Shown here piece after piece: positions 16,072 to 24,600 of a DNA stretch of 33,322 bases (position 1 is its first letter; each line of letters begins with the position of its first letter). Below the pieces are notes generated by a model. That model had not been told where the DNA came from. It did not search any database and worked only from the letters and a program-made list of their open reading frames with translations. The stretch covers positions 1 through 33,322 of the forward strand of contig PXRQ01000043.1 of assembly GCA_003022005.1 (NCBI GenBank), given 5' to 3'. The position numbers and the translations under genes are program-made. Source of the DNA: Halobacteriales archaeon QS_5_70_15 (GTDB lineage Archaea; Halobacteriota; Halobacteria; Halobacteriales; Haloarculaceae).

Positions 16072-16415
16072 GCCCGACTCGCCTCTCGTTCGAGGTCGAC
16101 GAGCGGTTCGAGGCCGCCGCCCACGAGTGGGGGGAGGCCCGCATGATGGAGTTCGAGGAAGCCCTGGAGACGAAGGCCGAACAGGCCCTCCTCGAGGTCG
16201 AGCACCTCGTCGCCGGCGCCCACGAGGTCGAGTTCGAGGTCGACGGGACCACGGTCCGCCACTACCCCACGGACGAACTGCGGGAGTTCCTCGAACGACA
16301 GGCCGGTGCGACCGGGCTGGAGCCGAGCGAGGTGCTGAAGCTCCACGTCGACCTGTTCGCCCGGGTGTTCCTCGACGACGACGAGGAGCGGCCGCCCGAC
16401 GCACCCCCCACCTGA
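16068..16415 (+). CDS. Conserved small acidic protein, start codon uncertain (CTG?)
   Basis: The conserved-looking protein begins SPTRLSFEVDERFEAAAHEW and ends KLHVDLFARVFLDDDEERPP, about 115 residues. Its middle is helical and acidic (ARMMEFEEALETKAEQALLE, HEVEFEVDGTTVRHYPTDEL). No ATG or GTG precedes SPTRLSF in frame near the expected start. Instead CTG at 16068-16070 overlaps the upstream TGA as CTGA, exactly where an ATGA overlap would be expected. Initiation at CTG, or at the internal ATGATG (16143-16148), are the options; an ATG at 15942 would read the zinc-ribbon gene in the wrong frame. No known domain. Confidence 0.6.
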   Translation: MSPTRLSFEVDERFEAAAHEWGEARMMEFEEALETKAEQALLEVEHLVAGAHEVEFEVDGTTVRHYPTDELREFLERQAGATGLEPSEVLKLHVDLFARVFLDDDEERPPDAPPT

Positions 16416-16470
16416 GGCACCACCCGGAGGGACCCGGAGGCGGTCGCCCGACGTCCCTGTGCCTGAGGAA

Positions 16471-16479
16471 GATTTATTG
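16471..16479 (+). promoter_or_regulatory. TATA box for the 54-residue gene
   Basis: GATTTATTG lies 24-32 bp before the ATG at 16503. It is one of the most AT-rich promoter boxes in the window and supports the small gene. Confidence 0.6.
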
Positions 16480-16502
16480 CCCAGCACGAGAGGACGTAGC
16501 AC

Positions 16503-16667
16503 ATGACACACCACGACACCGGGCGGCAAGCGGACGGCGCCACCCACACGTACAAAGGGTACAGGGTCACCGACCACACGGTCGGGGTCGACCAGTTCAA
16601 TGACGGCGAGGTCGAGGGGGACGTCGACCTCGCCGTCGACGGAACGGGGGACGTCGACGAGGAGTAA
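16503..16667 (+). CDS. Small acidic protein of 54 residues
   Basis: The open frame starts MTHHDTGRQADGATHTYKGY and ends in an acidic stretch (DGEVEGDVDLAVDGTGDVDEE-like) before TAA. It is supported by a well-placed TATA box and haloarchaeal codon bias. No domain recognised. The core YKGYRVTDHTVGVDQFNDGE could form a small beta fold. It is convergent with the DyP-like gene, with 11 bp between stops. Confidence 0.6.
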   Translation: MTHHDTGRQADGATHTYKGYRVTDHTVGVDQFNDGEVEGDVDLAVDGTGDVDEE

Positions 16668-16678
16668 GGGGCCGGCGG

Positions 16679-17820
16679 CTACCCCGGGAACGCGCGCTCG
16701 TCCCGCGGCGGCAGGTAGAAGTTCGCCCGCGAGACGACGGAGATGAACTCGAGGATGCCGTTGTTCTCCCGATCCCGGACCCGCGGGTGGTCGTCCTGGA
16801 GGTACCAGCCGTTCATCGCCTTGCGCGTCTTCTCGAACTCGTCGAGCGACCGCTGGAAGGAGAGGAAGTGGACGCCGGCCTGCCCGCCGTCGGTCGTGTT
16901 GAAGTCCCGCCGGAGGACGATCGGCCGGCCGTCCTCGCGGACCCGGGCGACCTTCTCGAGGTGGCCGACGACCCCGGCCTCACGGGCGTGCTCGCGGACG
17001 TCGCCGGGCACGGGGACGCCGTCGGTGAACGACTCGACGTCATCCTCGGAGAACGCCGAGGAGAACATCCGCGCGATGCGGCCGGCCTCGTCCATCGACC
17101 ACCAGTCGTCGAGCGACTCCCGGAGGTGCGAGAGGTGGGCCGTCGTCCCGCCGGCGTAGGGGCCCTCCCGGATGGTGACCCGATCCTCGGTGGCCTGTGT
17201 CTTCGAGCGGCCGGACATGAACCCCGTGAACATCGGGGCCTCGCCCAGCGGCGCGTCGTCGGGGATGCCCTCGGCGTCGGCGTGGGCGGCCGGGAGCCCC
17301 TCGCCCATGAAGCCGGTCCGTCGTGCCGAGATATCGAAGGCCTCACCCAGGCGGTCCTCGACGGGTTCGCCGGCCAGTTCGTCCCGCCCGCCGAACATCG
17401 CCGCCTCCACCTCGCCGGGGGTCGAGGCGGCGTCGGCGGCGAGTAGCAGCGCCGCGTCGAACGAGAGCAGGTCGGGGTCGTCCGTGCGCGAGAGGACCGT
17501 CGGTTCCCGGATCGGCGAGGCCGACAGCCGGCCGATCCGCTCGAAGTAGCGGGTCCCCCAGGCCAGCCCGTGGAGCAGGCCCTCGGGGCCCCAGTCGTAG
17601 GCGGCCTCTACGGTCCGCATCGCCCGCTCGACGGTCCGGGCGGCCGACTCGGAGGGCTCGACGGCCAGGTCGAGCAGGAGGACCCGGTGGTGTCGGGGGG
17701 CGATGGGGTTGCCGTGGGCGTCCCGGGCGAGCGTCGCGTCCCAGGCGTGCTGGCGGCGGGGGAGCTCGCCGGCCCGCGGGTTCGCCGGCAGGTCGGCGGT
17801 CGGCGACTCCGCCCGACCAT
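16679..17820 (-). CDS. DyP-like peroxidase superfamily protein, haloarchaeal branch; start unclear
   Basis: About 380 residues. The C-terminal half has the dye-decolorising-peroxidase pattern: GVVGHLEKVARVREDG (candidate proximal haem His), PIVLRRDFNTTDGG, GVHFLSFQRSLDEFEKTRKA and VVSRANFYLPP. At the place of the DyP GxxDG motif it has GFMSGRSKTQATEDR, so the distal Asp is Ser. Other landmarks are RTGFMGEGLP and GGTTAHLSHLRESLDDWW. Haloarchaeal relatives often carry a Tat signal; none is visible here. The conserved N-terminus (LPRRQHAWDATLARDAHGNP) is in frame with no nearby ATG/GTG: the ATG at 17820-17818 behind a T-rich box (ACTTTTG, about 17850) is one frame off, so a small frameshift or a TTG/CTG start is likely. 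Confidence 0.65.
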
Positions 17821-17945
17821 GTGACTGGTCGACCGACAGGGACCGGACGGTCAAAAGTCTGCTTCTCGCGGCGGTCCCGGCCGGTCCGGCGGCTCCCGGC
17901 GACCCGTGCCCTCGGTTGCCGGTCCGCGCGTGTGACGAACGCAAG

Positions 17946-17953
17946 GGTTTAGC
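17946..17953 (+). promoter_or_regulatory. TATA-like box for the small membrane-protein operon
   Basis: GTTTAGC (within GGGTTTAGCG) lies 28-35 bp before the GTG at 17981 and favours that start over the ATG at 17996. Confidence 0.5.
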
Positions 17954-17980
17954 GCCTCCTCCCCGTTGGCCTACTCGACC

Positions 17981-18121
17981 GTGCTCGGGGTTGTCATGCA
18001 CTCGGGCGGGCCGGACCTCCCGCTGTCGGTCGAGGCGGGGCTGACCGTCCTCGGGGTCGGCCTCCTCGTGTTCGGGCTCGTCGTGATCGACCTCTACCGG
18101 GCGCGCCGGAGAGCCGGATAA
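17981..18121 (+). CDS. 46-residue single-helix membrane protein
   Basis: From GTG 17981 (or ATG 17996, 41 residues) the protein has a short polar head (MHSGGPDLPLSVEAG), one transmembrane helix (LTVLGVGLLVFGLVVIDLY) and a basic tail (RARRRAG). It ends 2 bp before the next gene and shares a promoter with two further tiny membrane proteins. Small single-span proteins of this type are sometimes subunits of respiratory or transport complexes, but nothing here says which. Confidence 0.6.
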   Translation: MLGVVMHSGGPDLPLSVEAGLTVLGVGLLVFGLVVIDLYRARRRAG

Positions 18122-18123
18122 CC

Positions 18124-18402
18124 ATGGCCGTCGAGACCGACACCGAACGGACGCTGGACGCCGCGACCGCGCTGGGCTACGTGGGGGTCGCGGTCTACTC
18201 GCTGACCGCCCTGCTCGGGCTCTCGCTGCTCGTCGTGGGGACCGTGGCGCTCCTCGCGGAGCTGAAAGGGACCTGGCACTGGGCCATCCACCTCGAATCG
18301 ACGATCAGCTACATGGCGGTGTTCGTCAGGGGGCTGCTGTTCGTGCTCGTCCCGCTGTTCGCCGTGCTCGTCGTCGGGCGTGGGGTGGTCGACGATGGCT
18401 GA
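18124..18402 (+). CDS. Small membrane protein, paralogue 1
   Basis: A 92-residue protein with two hydrophobic segments, about residues 17-45 (VGVAVYSLTALLGLSLLVVG...) and 63-87 (YMAVFVRGLLFVLVPLFAVL), separated by AELKGTWHWAIHLESTIS. The layout and the AELxxTW motif recur in the next gene, suggesting a tandem duplication. It overlaps the next start by 8 bp. No known family. Confidence 0.7.
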   Translation: MAVETDTERTLDAATALGYVGVAVYSLTALLGLSLLVVGTVALLAELKGTWHWAIHLESTISYMAVFVRGLLFVLVPLFAVLVVGRGVVDDG

Positions 18403-18628
18403 GGCCGGGCGGGCGAGCCGCCTCGGCTCGCTGACGGTCCTGTTCGCCGCCGCGCTCGCGGTGCTCGTCGCCGCCGTCGGGGCCGTCGCCGTCGCCGCGG
18501 AGCTGGGCAACACCTGGGGCGACTACTTCCTGATGGAGCGGACCATCGCGGCGGCCACGCCCGTCGCGGGCGTCCTCCTCGGGCTCACCCTGCTCGGCGG
18601 GCTGGCGACCGCAGTGCGCGCGCGGTAG
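18395..18628 (+). CDS. Small membrane protein, paralogue 2
   Basis: A 77-residue protein from ATG 18395, with helix 1 LFAAALAVLVAAVGAVAVAA, the loop AELGNTWGDYFLMERTIAAA and helix 2 ATPVAGVLLGLTLLGGLATA. It shares VGxVAxxAELxxTW and a following acidic/basic polar loop with the upstream gene. Its start overlaps the upstream stop by 8 bp, implying coupled translation. It is convergent with the formate dehydrogenase accessory gene. Function unknown. Confidence 0.68.
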   Translation: MAEAGRASRLGSLTVLFAAALAVLVAAVGAVAVAAELGNTWGDYFLMERTIAAATPVAGVLLGLTLLGGLATAVRAR

Positions 18629-18750
18629 GCGGTATCCTCTCCCCGTTCGGCTCCTCCTCATCCTCCCGAGCCCGGGGGACGGTGGGACGACCCGAGGGGA
18701 CGCGGGTGGACGGATGCAGCACGACCGCGAGGCGATCCGACGACGGGGGC

Positions 18751-19389
18751 CTACGACCCGCCGGGGACCATCTGCGCGACGAGTTCGTCCTCGAAGCGGA
18801 CGAGCCCCTGGAAGATCAGCCCGGCGGCGAGGAACAGCCCGGGGTCGGCCTCGTCACGGAGTTCGTCGACGAACGCGTCGACCCAGTCGAGCAGGTGCTC
18901 GTCGAGGAACACCCGTTCGAAGCCGAACGCCTCCTCGCCCCCCGTCCGCTGGCGGTCGACGAGGTGGCGCAGGAACGCCAGTTCGACGGCGACGAAGTCG
19001 TCCTCCTCGGGGTAGTCCTCCGGCGAGCTCCAGCCGGCCGCCCCGTAACTCGCCTCCACCTCCGCGAGCCCCTCCCCCAGGAAGTCCGTGTCCTCGCGGT
19101 AGTAGGTCTCGTGGGGGAGCACGGGCGGGCGCGGTCCGACGAACAGGTCGGTGTACTCCCGGTTGAGCTCGTCGTGGACCGTCCCGGGGGAGCGGTCGCG
19201 GTGCTCCTCCCGCCACTCGCGCAGCATCTCGAACCCCTCGTCGAGCGGCTCGTTGACCGACCCCTCGGGGAGCTCGATCTTCCCGCCGAGCAGCCGCTCG
19301 ACGAACGACTCCCCGGGGACGTCCCAGAAGGCGTCGATGCAGAAGTCGATCAGTTCGAGCCGCGCGTCGTACAGTTCGGCGTCGTTCAT
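18751..19389 (-). CDS. TorD/DmsD-family molybdoenzyme chaperone
   Basis: A 212-residue all-helical protein of the TorD/NarJ/DmsD family. These cytoplasmic chaperones bind the Tat signal of molybdopterin enzymes, delay export and help cofactor insertion. Visible hallmarks are LNREYTDLFVGPRPPVLPHE, TYYREDTDFLGEGLAEVEAS, DFVAVELAFLRHLVDRQ and FLDEHLLDWVDAFVDELRDE. Its start overlaps the stop of the polyferredoxin gene (ATGA), so the two are cotranscribed away from fdhA. The obvious client is the Tat-exported FdhA encoded in the divergent arm. Confidence 0.85.
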   Translation of the reverse strand: MNDAELYDARLELIDFCIDAFWDVPGESFVERLLGGKIELPEGSVNEPLDEGFEMLREWREEHRDRSPGTVHDELNREYTDLFVGPRPPVLPHETYYREDTDFLGEGLAEVEASYGAAGWSSPEDYPEEDDFVAVELAFLRHLVDRQRTGGEEAFGFERVFLDEHLLDWVDAFVDELRDEADPGLFLAAGLIFQGLVRFEDELVAQMVPGGS

Positions 19390-21500
19390 CGGCCGTCACC
19401 CCCGAACAGCAGCGCCGTCCGGCAGTCCGAACAGTACTCGAAGATGCTGTGGTCCGATTCGGGGGCGATGCCGGTGACGAGGTCGCCGACCTCCTCCTCG
19501 ATCTTCGCCGCCGAACCGGCGCTCGTGAACGGCTTGCCACAGCGCACGCACTCGAGCATCTCCCCCTCGAAGACCGTCAGCCAGGGCTCGCCGTCCCGGT
19601 TCTCGGGGAGCAGCGAGAGGTCCAGCCCGGTCTCCATCGTGATGGCCGTCTCCGGACAGCCCTCCTCGCAGAGCCCGCAGTTGACACAGAGCTCGTGGCT
19701 GAACTCCAGGTCCCCCGCCTCGGTCCGGCGGACCGCGTCGGTCGGACAGAGGTTCGAGCAGGTGGGGGTGAGGTTGCACGCGTCGCTCACGTCCATGACC
19801 CCGAAGTCGTTCAACCCCCGTATCACCTCCCGCTCGGGGGTGACGTGCTCGAGTATCCCGCGGACGGACTCGAGCGTCCAGCCGTGGCTGTCGAACGCCG
19901 GGTTCGGGCGGTCGCCGTCGATCACGCCCGCGGCCTCGTGCTCGCCGGCCGGCACGGGGGAGTCCTCGAGTTCGACGTAGAACCGCGAGAGTTCCTCGAC
20001 GAACGCGCCGGGGTCGCCGCGCTCGGGCGCGAAGAACCCCACCCGCTCGCCGAGGCCGAGGTCCGACGCCGCGCGGTTCAGCCGCGAGACGAGTTCGACC
20101 TTCGGGTCCGGCCCGGAGTGGAGGCAGTCGCCGCCGCAGCCGACGATGGCGACGCCGTCGGCCCCGGCCGCCAGCGCGTGCATCGCGTGGGCCTCGCCGA
20201 CGGTGTCCGTGCAGTTCACGCGCACGGGGAGCACCGGCGGGTACTCGATGTCCCCGCCGCGGGCGGCCCGGCGGCCGTGCTCGCGGAGCCGTTCGGCGGC
20301 GTACTCCGAACAGACGAACGCGACGACGTTCCGCTCGATGGCCGGCTCCTCGGCACCCGAGAACCACCCGCACTCCTCGAGTTCGGGGTCCAGCAGCGCC
20401 TCGACCTCGCGGGCGAGCCGCCGGTTCGAGGGCTCGCGGAGCATCGTCGCACCCGTGGGACACGAGGAGGTGCAGGCCCCGCAGTCCTGACAGGCCACCT
20501 TGTCGAACTCGACGGAGTCGACCGTGGGGCGGTCGACCGCGCCGTGGGGGCAGGCGTCGACGCAGGCGTTACACCCTACCTGGCTGGAGTCGCCGGCCGC
20601 ACAGACGTCCATCTCGAGGTCGAGGAAGTCCGGCTTCTCGATGCCACCGAGGCGGCTCTCGACGGCCGCGACCGTCCCGGCGTCGATGGGGCCGGTGTAG
20701 AAGCCGACGACCCCGCCCCGGGGCGAGGAGGCGCCGGGGAGGACCACCTGGTCGACCTCGACGGTCTCGGTCACCCCGTCGAGGTCGATGGCGTCGGTCG
20801 GGCAGCAGTCGACCCAGTCCCCCTCGGGGGCGTCGGGGCTCACGTCGATCGGCCGGGCGGTGGTGTGCTCGGGCATCTCGTTCACACAGTCCATGCAGCC
20901 GATGCAGTCGTCGGTGACGTTCGCCTCGAGGGTGAGCTCGAACCCGCCGTACTCCCCGTCCACGTCGACGACGCGGCCGCGGCGCAGGTCGATGTCCCCG
21001 AGCCCCTCGGCGCCGGAGAACTCCCCGCCGTTGGCGACGAAGGTGACGTCCGCCGTGTCCGCGAGCGCCGCGGCCGCGTCGGCGTCGCCCACCACCGCGA
21101 CGCGGTCGCCGGCCTCGCGGGCGACCGTCCGCGAGACGGCCTCCTCGCGCAGGCCGGCCCGGGTGGCGTTGATGAGGCGGGCGACCTTGTCGGTCGCCTC
21201 CCGGGGGTCGTGGACCCAGGCGGCGCCCTCGCGGTGGTCGACGAACTCCGTCGCCTCGGGGTGGAGCCCCATCCCGTCGGCCAGGTCGCGGATCCGCCGC
21301 TGGCACGACGCCTCGGGCGTGGTCGCGATGACCTGGTCGATGTCGTACTCCCCGATCACGTGAGCCATCGCGTCCCGTCCCTCCGTGCAGAGCAGTTCGG
21401 AGCTGGCGACCACGTCGACGTCTCGGACGCCGTCCCGCACGCCCTCGAGGTCGATGTCACAGGACCCGCCACACGAACACACGAAGGCACCGACGTTCAT
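19386..21500 (-). CDS. Polyferredoxin with HdrA-like and MvhD-like segments
   Basis: A 704-residue cytoplasmic protein. Residues 1-70 resemble the HdrA N-terminus (FVCSCGGSCDIDLEGV; ELLCTEGRDAM). Residues 132-158 (VAVVGDADAAAALADTADVT) resemble a degenerate, shortened Rossmann segment without GxGxxG. Residues 199-237 (CIGCMDC...CCP) and 300-347 (CAAGDSSQVGCNACVDACP; CQDCGACTSSCP) bind clusters. Residues 392-490 look like MvhD (VAFVCSEYAAERLREHG; VRVNCTDTVGEAHAMHALAA; GADGVAIVGCGGDCLHSGPD). Residues 575-615 add two more Cys sets. CVRCGKPF (651) and CSDC (690) form a terminal zinc-ribbon-like pair. HdrA/MvhD pass electrons between ferredoxin, flavin and hydrogenase or formate dehydrogenase. Here it likely wires FDH to cytoplasmic carriers, but the partner is not known. 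Confidence 0.82.
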   Translation of the reverse strand: MNVGAFVCSCGGSCDIDLEGVRDGVRDVDVVASSELLCTEGRDAMAHVIGEYDIDQVIATTPEASCQRRIRDLADGMGLHPEATEFVDHREGAAWVHDPREATDKVARLINATRAGLREEAVSRTVAREAGDRVAVVGDADAAAALADTADVTFVANGGEFSGAEGLGDIDLRRGRVVDVDGEYGGFELTLEANVTDDCIGCMDCVNEMPEHTTARPIDVSPDAPEGDWVDCCPTDAIDLDGVTETVEVDQVVLPGASSPRGGVVGFYTGPIDAGTVAAVESRLGGIEKPDFLDLEMDVCAAGDSSQVGCNACVDACPHGAVDRPTVDSVEFDKVACQDCGACTSSCPTGATMLREPSNRRLAREVEALLDPELEECGWFSGAEEPAIERNVVAFVCSEYAAERLREHGRRAARGGDIEYPPVLPVRVNCTDTVGEAHAMHALAAGADGVAIVGCGGDCLHSGPDPKVELVSRLNRAASDLGLGERVGFFAPERGDPGAFVEELSRFYVELEDSPVPAGEHEAAGVIDGDRPNPAFDSHGWTLESVRGILEHVTPEREVIRGLNDFGVMDVSDACNLTPTCSNLCPTDAVRRTEAGDLEFSHELCVNCGLCEEGCPETAITMETGLDLSLLPENRDGEPWLTVFEGEMLECVRCGKPFTSAGSAAKIEEEVGDLVTGIAPESDHSIFEYCSDCRTALLFGGDGR

Positions 21501-21524
21501 CGTCCGGGGTTGAGGATACCGCCG

Positions 21525-21532
21525 CAAATACT
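21525..21532 (-). promoter_or_regulatory. TATA-like box for the polyferredoxin-torD operon
   Basis: On the minus strand AGTATTTG lies 25-32 bp before the ATG at 21500. Confidence 0.55.
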
Positions 21533-21549
21533 TTTCCCGGGACCTCCGA

Positions 21550-21684
21550 GCTATCCGCCAAAAAGTTCCGATATCGGGCCTTTGTATCAGTACGAACGTG
21601 TTTAACTTCGGTCACGAGGGGTGTGTATTCATAAGGGATCGGACGTAATCGCCATGGGACGTGCTATCCGGTAACACGGATAGC
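21550..21684. promoter_or_regulatory. Divergent control region of the formate dehydrogenase locus
   Basis: GCTATCCG occurs at 21550-21557 and 21663-21670, and inverted (CGGATAGC) at 21677-21684. The last two form a perfect 8-bp stem with a 6-nt loop, 14 bp before the fdhA ATG. A 10-bp palindrome CCGATATCGG lies at 21568-21577. TATA-like boxes for fdhA are GTTTAAC (21600-21606) and TATTCATA (21626-21633); either gives a leader containing the hairpin, unusual for a haloarchaeal gene. Regulator binding or leader control is inferred. Confidence 0.5.
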
Positions 21685-21698
21685 GGGGCCACCAGAAC

Positions 21699-24600
21699 AT
21701 GAGCACGGAACCAGTCTCCCTGGACCTCGACAGGCGCTCGTTTATGAAGGCGAGCGCGCTGGCGGGTGCGGTCGCGCTGGGCGGCGGCGCGACCGGCCAG
21801 GCGCTCGCTAAGGACGAGGGCGAGGTCGACGGGACGGACACGGAGGGCGAACGGAGCAAGACGATCTGCAACTACTGCTCGGTCGGGTGCGGGTTCCTCG
21901 GCGAGCGGAAGGGCGACGCGTTCGTCGGCATGGAGCCGTGGGAGGACCATCCCATCAACGCCGGGTCGCTCTGTTCGAAGGGCGCGGGCATCTACGCGAC
22001 CGAGCACTCCGAGAAGCGGCTGAAACACCCGATGATCCAGGAGGACGGCGAGTGGTCGAAGCTCTCCTGGGACCGGGCGTACGACCTGCTCTCGGACGAG
22101 ATACAGCGGGTCTGGGACGAGTACAGCCGCGAGAGCATCATGCTCCTCGGGAGCGCCCACCACTCCAACGAGGAGGCCTACGCGTTCAGGAAGCTCGCGG
22201 CGTTCATGGGGACCAACAACGTCGACCACCAGGCACGCATCTGCCACTCCACGACGGTCACGGGGCTGGCGAACACCTGGGGGTACGGCGCGATGACGAA
22301 CACGGTCCAGGACTACCGGAACTTCGACCTGAACATCATCATCGGGCAGAACCCCGCGGAGGCCCACCCCATCGCGATGCAGCACATCCTCGAGGGGCAG
22401 AAGCGGGGCGGGACGATCCTGAGCCTCGACCCGCGGTTCACGAAGACCTCCGCCCACGCCGACGAGTTCATCCGCTTCAGGCCGGGGACGGACGTCGCCC
22501 TGATGATGGGCGTCGTCAAGGAGCTGCGCGACGAGTACGGCCTCGCGATGGACCCGGACGCCGACCCCTCGGGGCAGAACATGCTCACCGACCGGGTGCA
22601 GGGCTGGGAGGACGTCGACGCCGAGCTCGATCAGTACGACAAGGAGACCGTCTCGGAGATCACGTGGGTCTCGGAGGAGGACATCGAGCGGATCGCGGAG
22701 CTGATCGACGAGAACCGCCCGCACATCCAGATCGAGTGGGCGATGGGCGGCACCCAGCACAACAACGGGACCCAGAACATCCGCTCGTACGCGATCACGA
22801 GCCTGGCCTCGGGGAGCGCGGCCCGCTCGGGGGGCGGCCTGCAGGTGATGCGCGGGCACGCGAACGTCCAGGGGGCGACCGACCTGGCCGTGGCGAGCCA
22901 CATCCTGCCGGGCTACTACGGGCTCTCGCCCGGCGGCTGGTCCTGGTGGGCCGACATCTGGGACATGAACCCCTACACTAGCGGCTCGACCTCCTTCGAG
23001 GACCTCTACGACACGTTCGAGCTGATGCCCGAGGACCTGTTCGTCCAGCAGAGCCCGGTCCACGATGGGGTCGAAGAGATCGACACGGACAGGCCGGCGG
23101 ACAACTCGATGATGTTCCAGAACGGGCTGACGGTGGCCCGCTGGTTCGAGGCGGCCCTCGACCAGGGGGACCGCTACCAGGAGACGCCGATCTACCAGCC
23201 CGACCAGGTGAAGATCGCGTTCATCTGGGGTCACTCGGCGAACTCCATCAGCGAGATGGGACAGATGAAGGCGGGGATGGAGAACCTCGACCTGCTGGTC
23301 GTGGTCGACCTGTTCCCGTCGGTCGCGAGCGTCCTCCCGGACTACGAGGAGGGACCGCCCGTCCTGCTACTGCCGGCCTCCAGCCAGTACGAGCACTACC
23401 GCTCGTTGACGAACACGAACCGATCGGTCCAGTGGTCCGAGCCGGTCGCCCCGCCCAAGCACAACTCCAGGCCCGACCTGCGGATCATGCAGGAGCTGGC
23501 CGACGCGCTGGGCTTCGGCGAGCACTTCGACTGGGGCGACGGCCCGGAGATCCACAACGGCAGGTCGAGCTACGAGAACGTCATCCGGGAGTTCAACCTC
23601 GGGACGAACACCATCGGCTACCGGCAGACCCCCGAGCGGCTCCAGCAGCACCTGGAGTACGACTGGGCGTTCTCCCACGAGGACCTGAAGGGCGCCGAGG
23701 GTACGCCGGTCGCCGGCGAGTACTGGATGCTCCCCTGGCCCTGCTGGGGCGAGGGGCACCCCGGGACGCCGATCATCTGGAACGACGACCTGGACCCCAA
23801 CGAGGGCGGCCAGGACTTCCGGACCCGGTGGGGCGTGCAGGCCCCGACCCCCGAGGAGTGGGCGGAGATGCCCACCGACGACGAGTACCCGTTCCAGGAG
23901 ACGCTGAACGCGGTCGGGGACCGGTACGACAGCCAGGAGGACGCGCTGAGCCTGCTCCGTGACCCGTACCGCCCCGGGTGGGCGAGCCCCTCGGACACGG
24001 CCGCGGACGGGCAGATCCACGGCGTCCCGGAGTACCCGGGCTGGAAGACGGTACCCCCGCTGAGCCTCGTCGACCCGAACCGGCGGACACAGCCCGACGA
24101 ACTCACCATCCCGCAGATACACGCGCTCGACAACGACAAGTCGGTGTACACCGCCGCACAGGCGCTGGCCGACCCCGACACCGGGAGCCCGCTGTTCGAC
24201 GAGTACCTCGAACTCACGCAGGACATCGACCCGTCGTTCTACGAGCAGTACGACTACAAGCAGCCCGACGCCCCGACCGGACGCGGGCGGGCGCGGGCGG
24301 TCGTCTGGGGGTTCCTGGACAGGGTGCCCGTCCACCGCGAACCCATAGAGAGCCCGAGCCCGGAACTGGTCGAACAGTGGCCCGCGAACGGCCAGCAGCT
24401 GAACTTCTATCGGCTCGACCAGAACAACGCCGCCGAGCAGCAGCGGGCGATGGACATCATCCACAACCAGGACGACGGGCCGAACCTGGACACCATCATG
24501 ACGACCGGCAGACAGGTCGAGCACCAGGGCGGCGGCGCGGAGACCCGGAACAACATCCATACCGCCGATCTCCAGCCCCACATGTACGCGGAAATGACGC

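Noticed and set aside
19449..21605. A 718-residue plus-strand frame
   Set aside because: It is the antisense shadow of the polyferredoxin gene; high GC leaves the opposite strand open. No domain motifs are seen in it.
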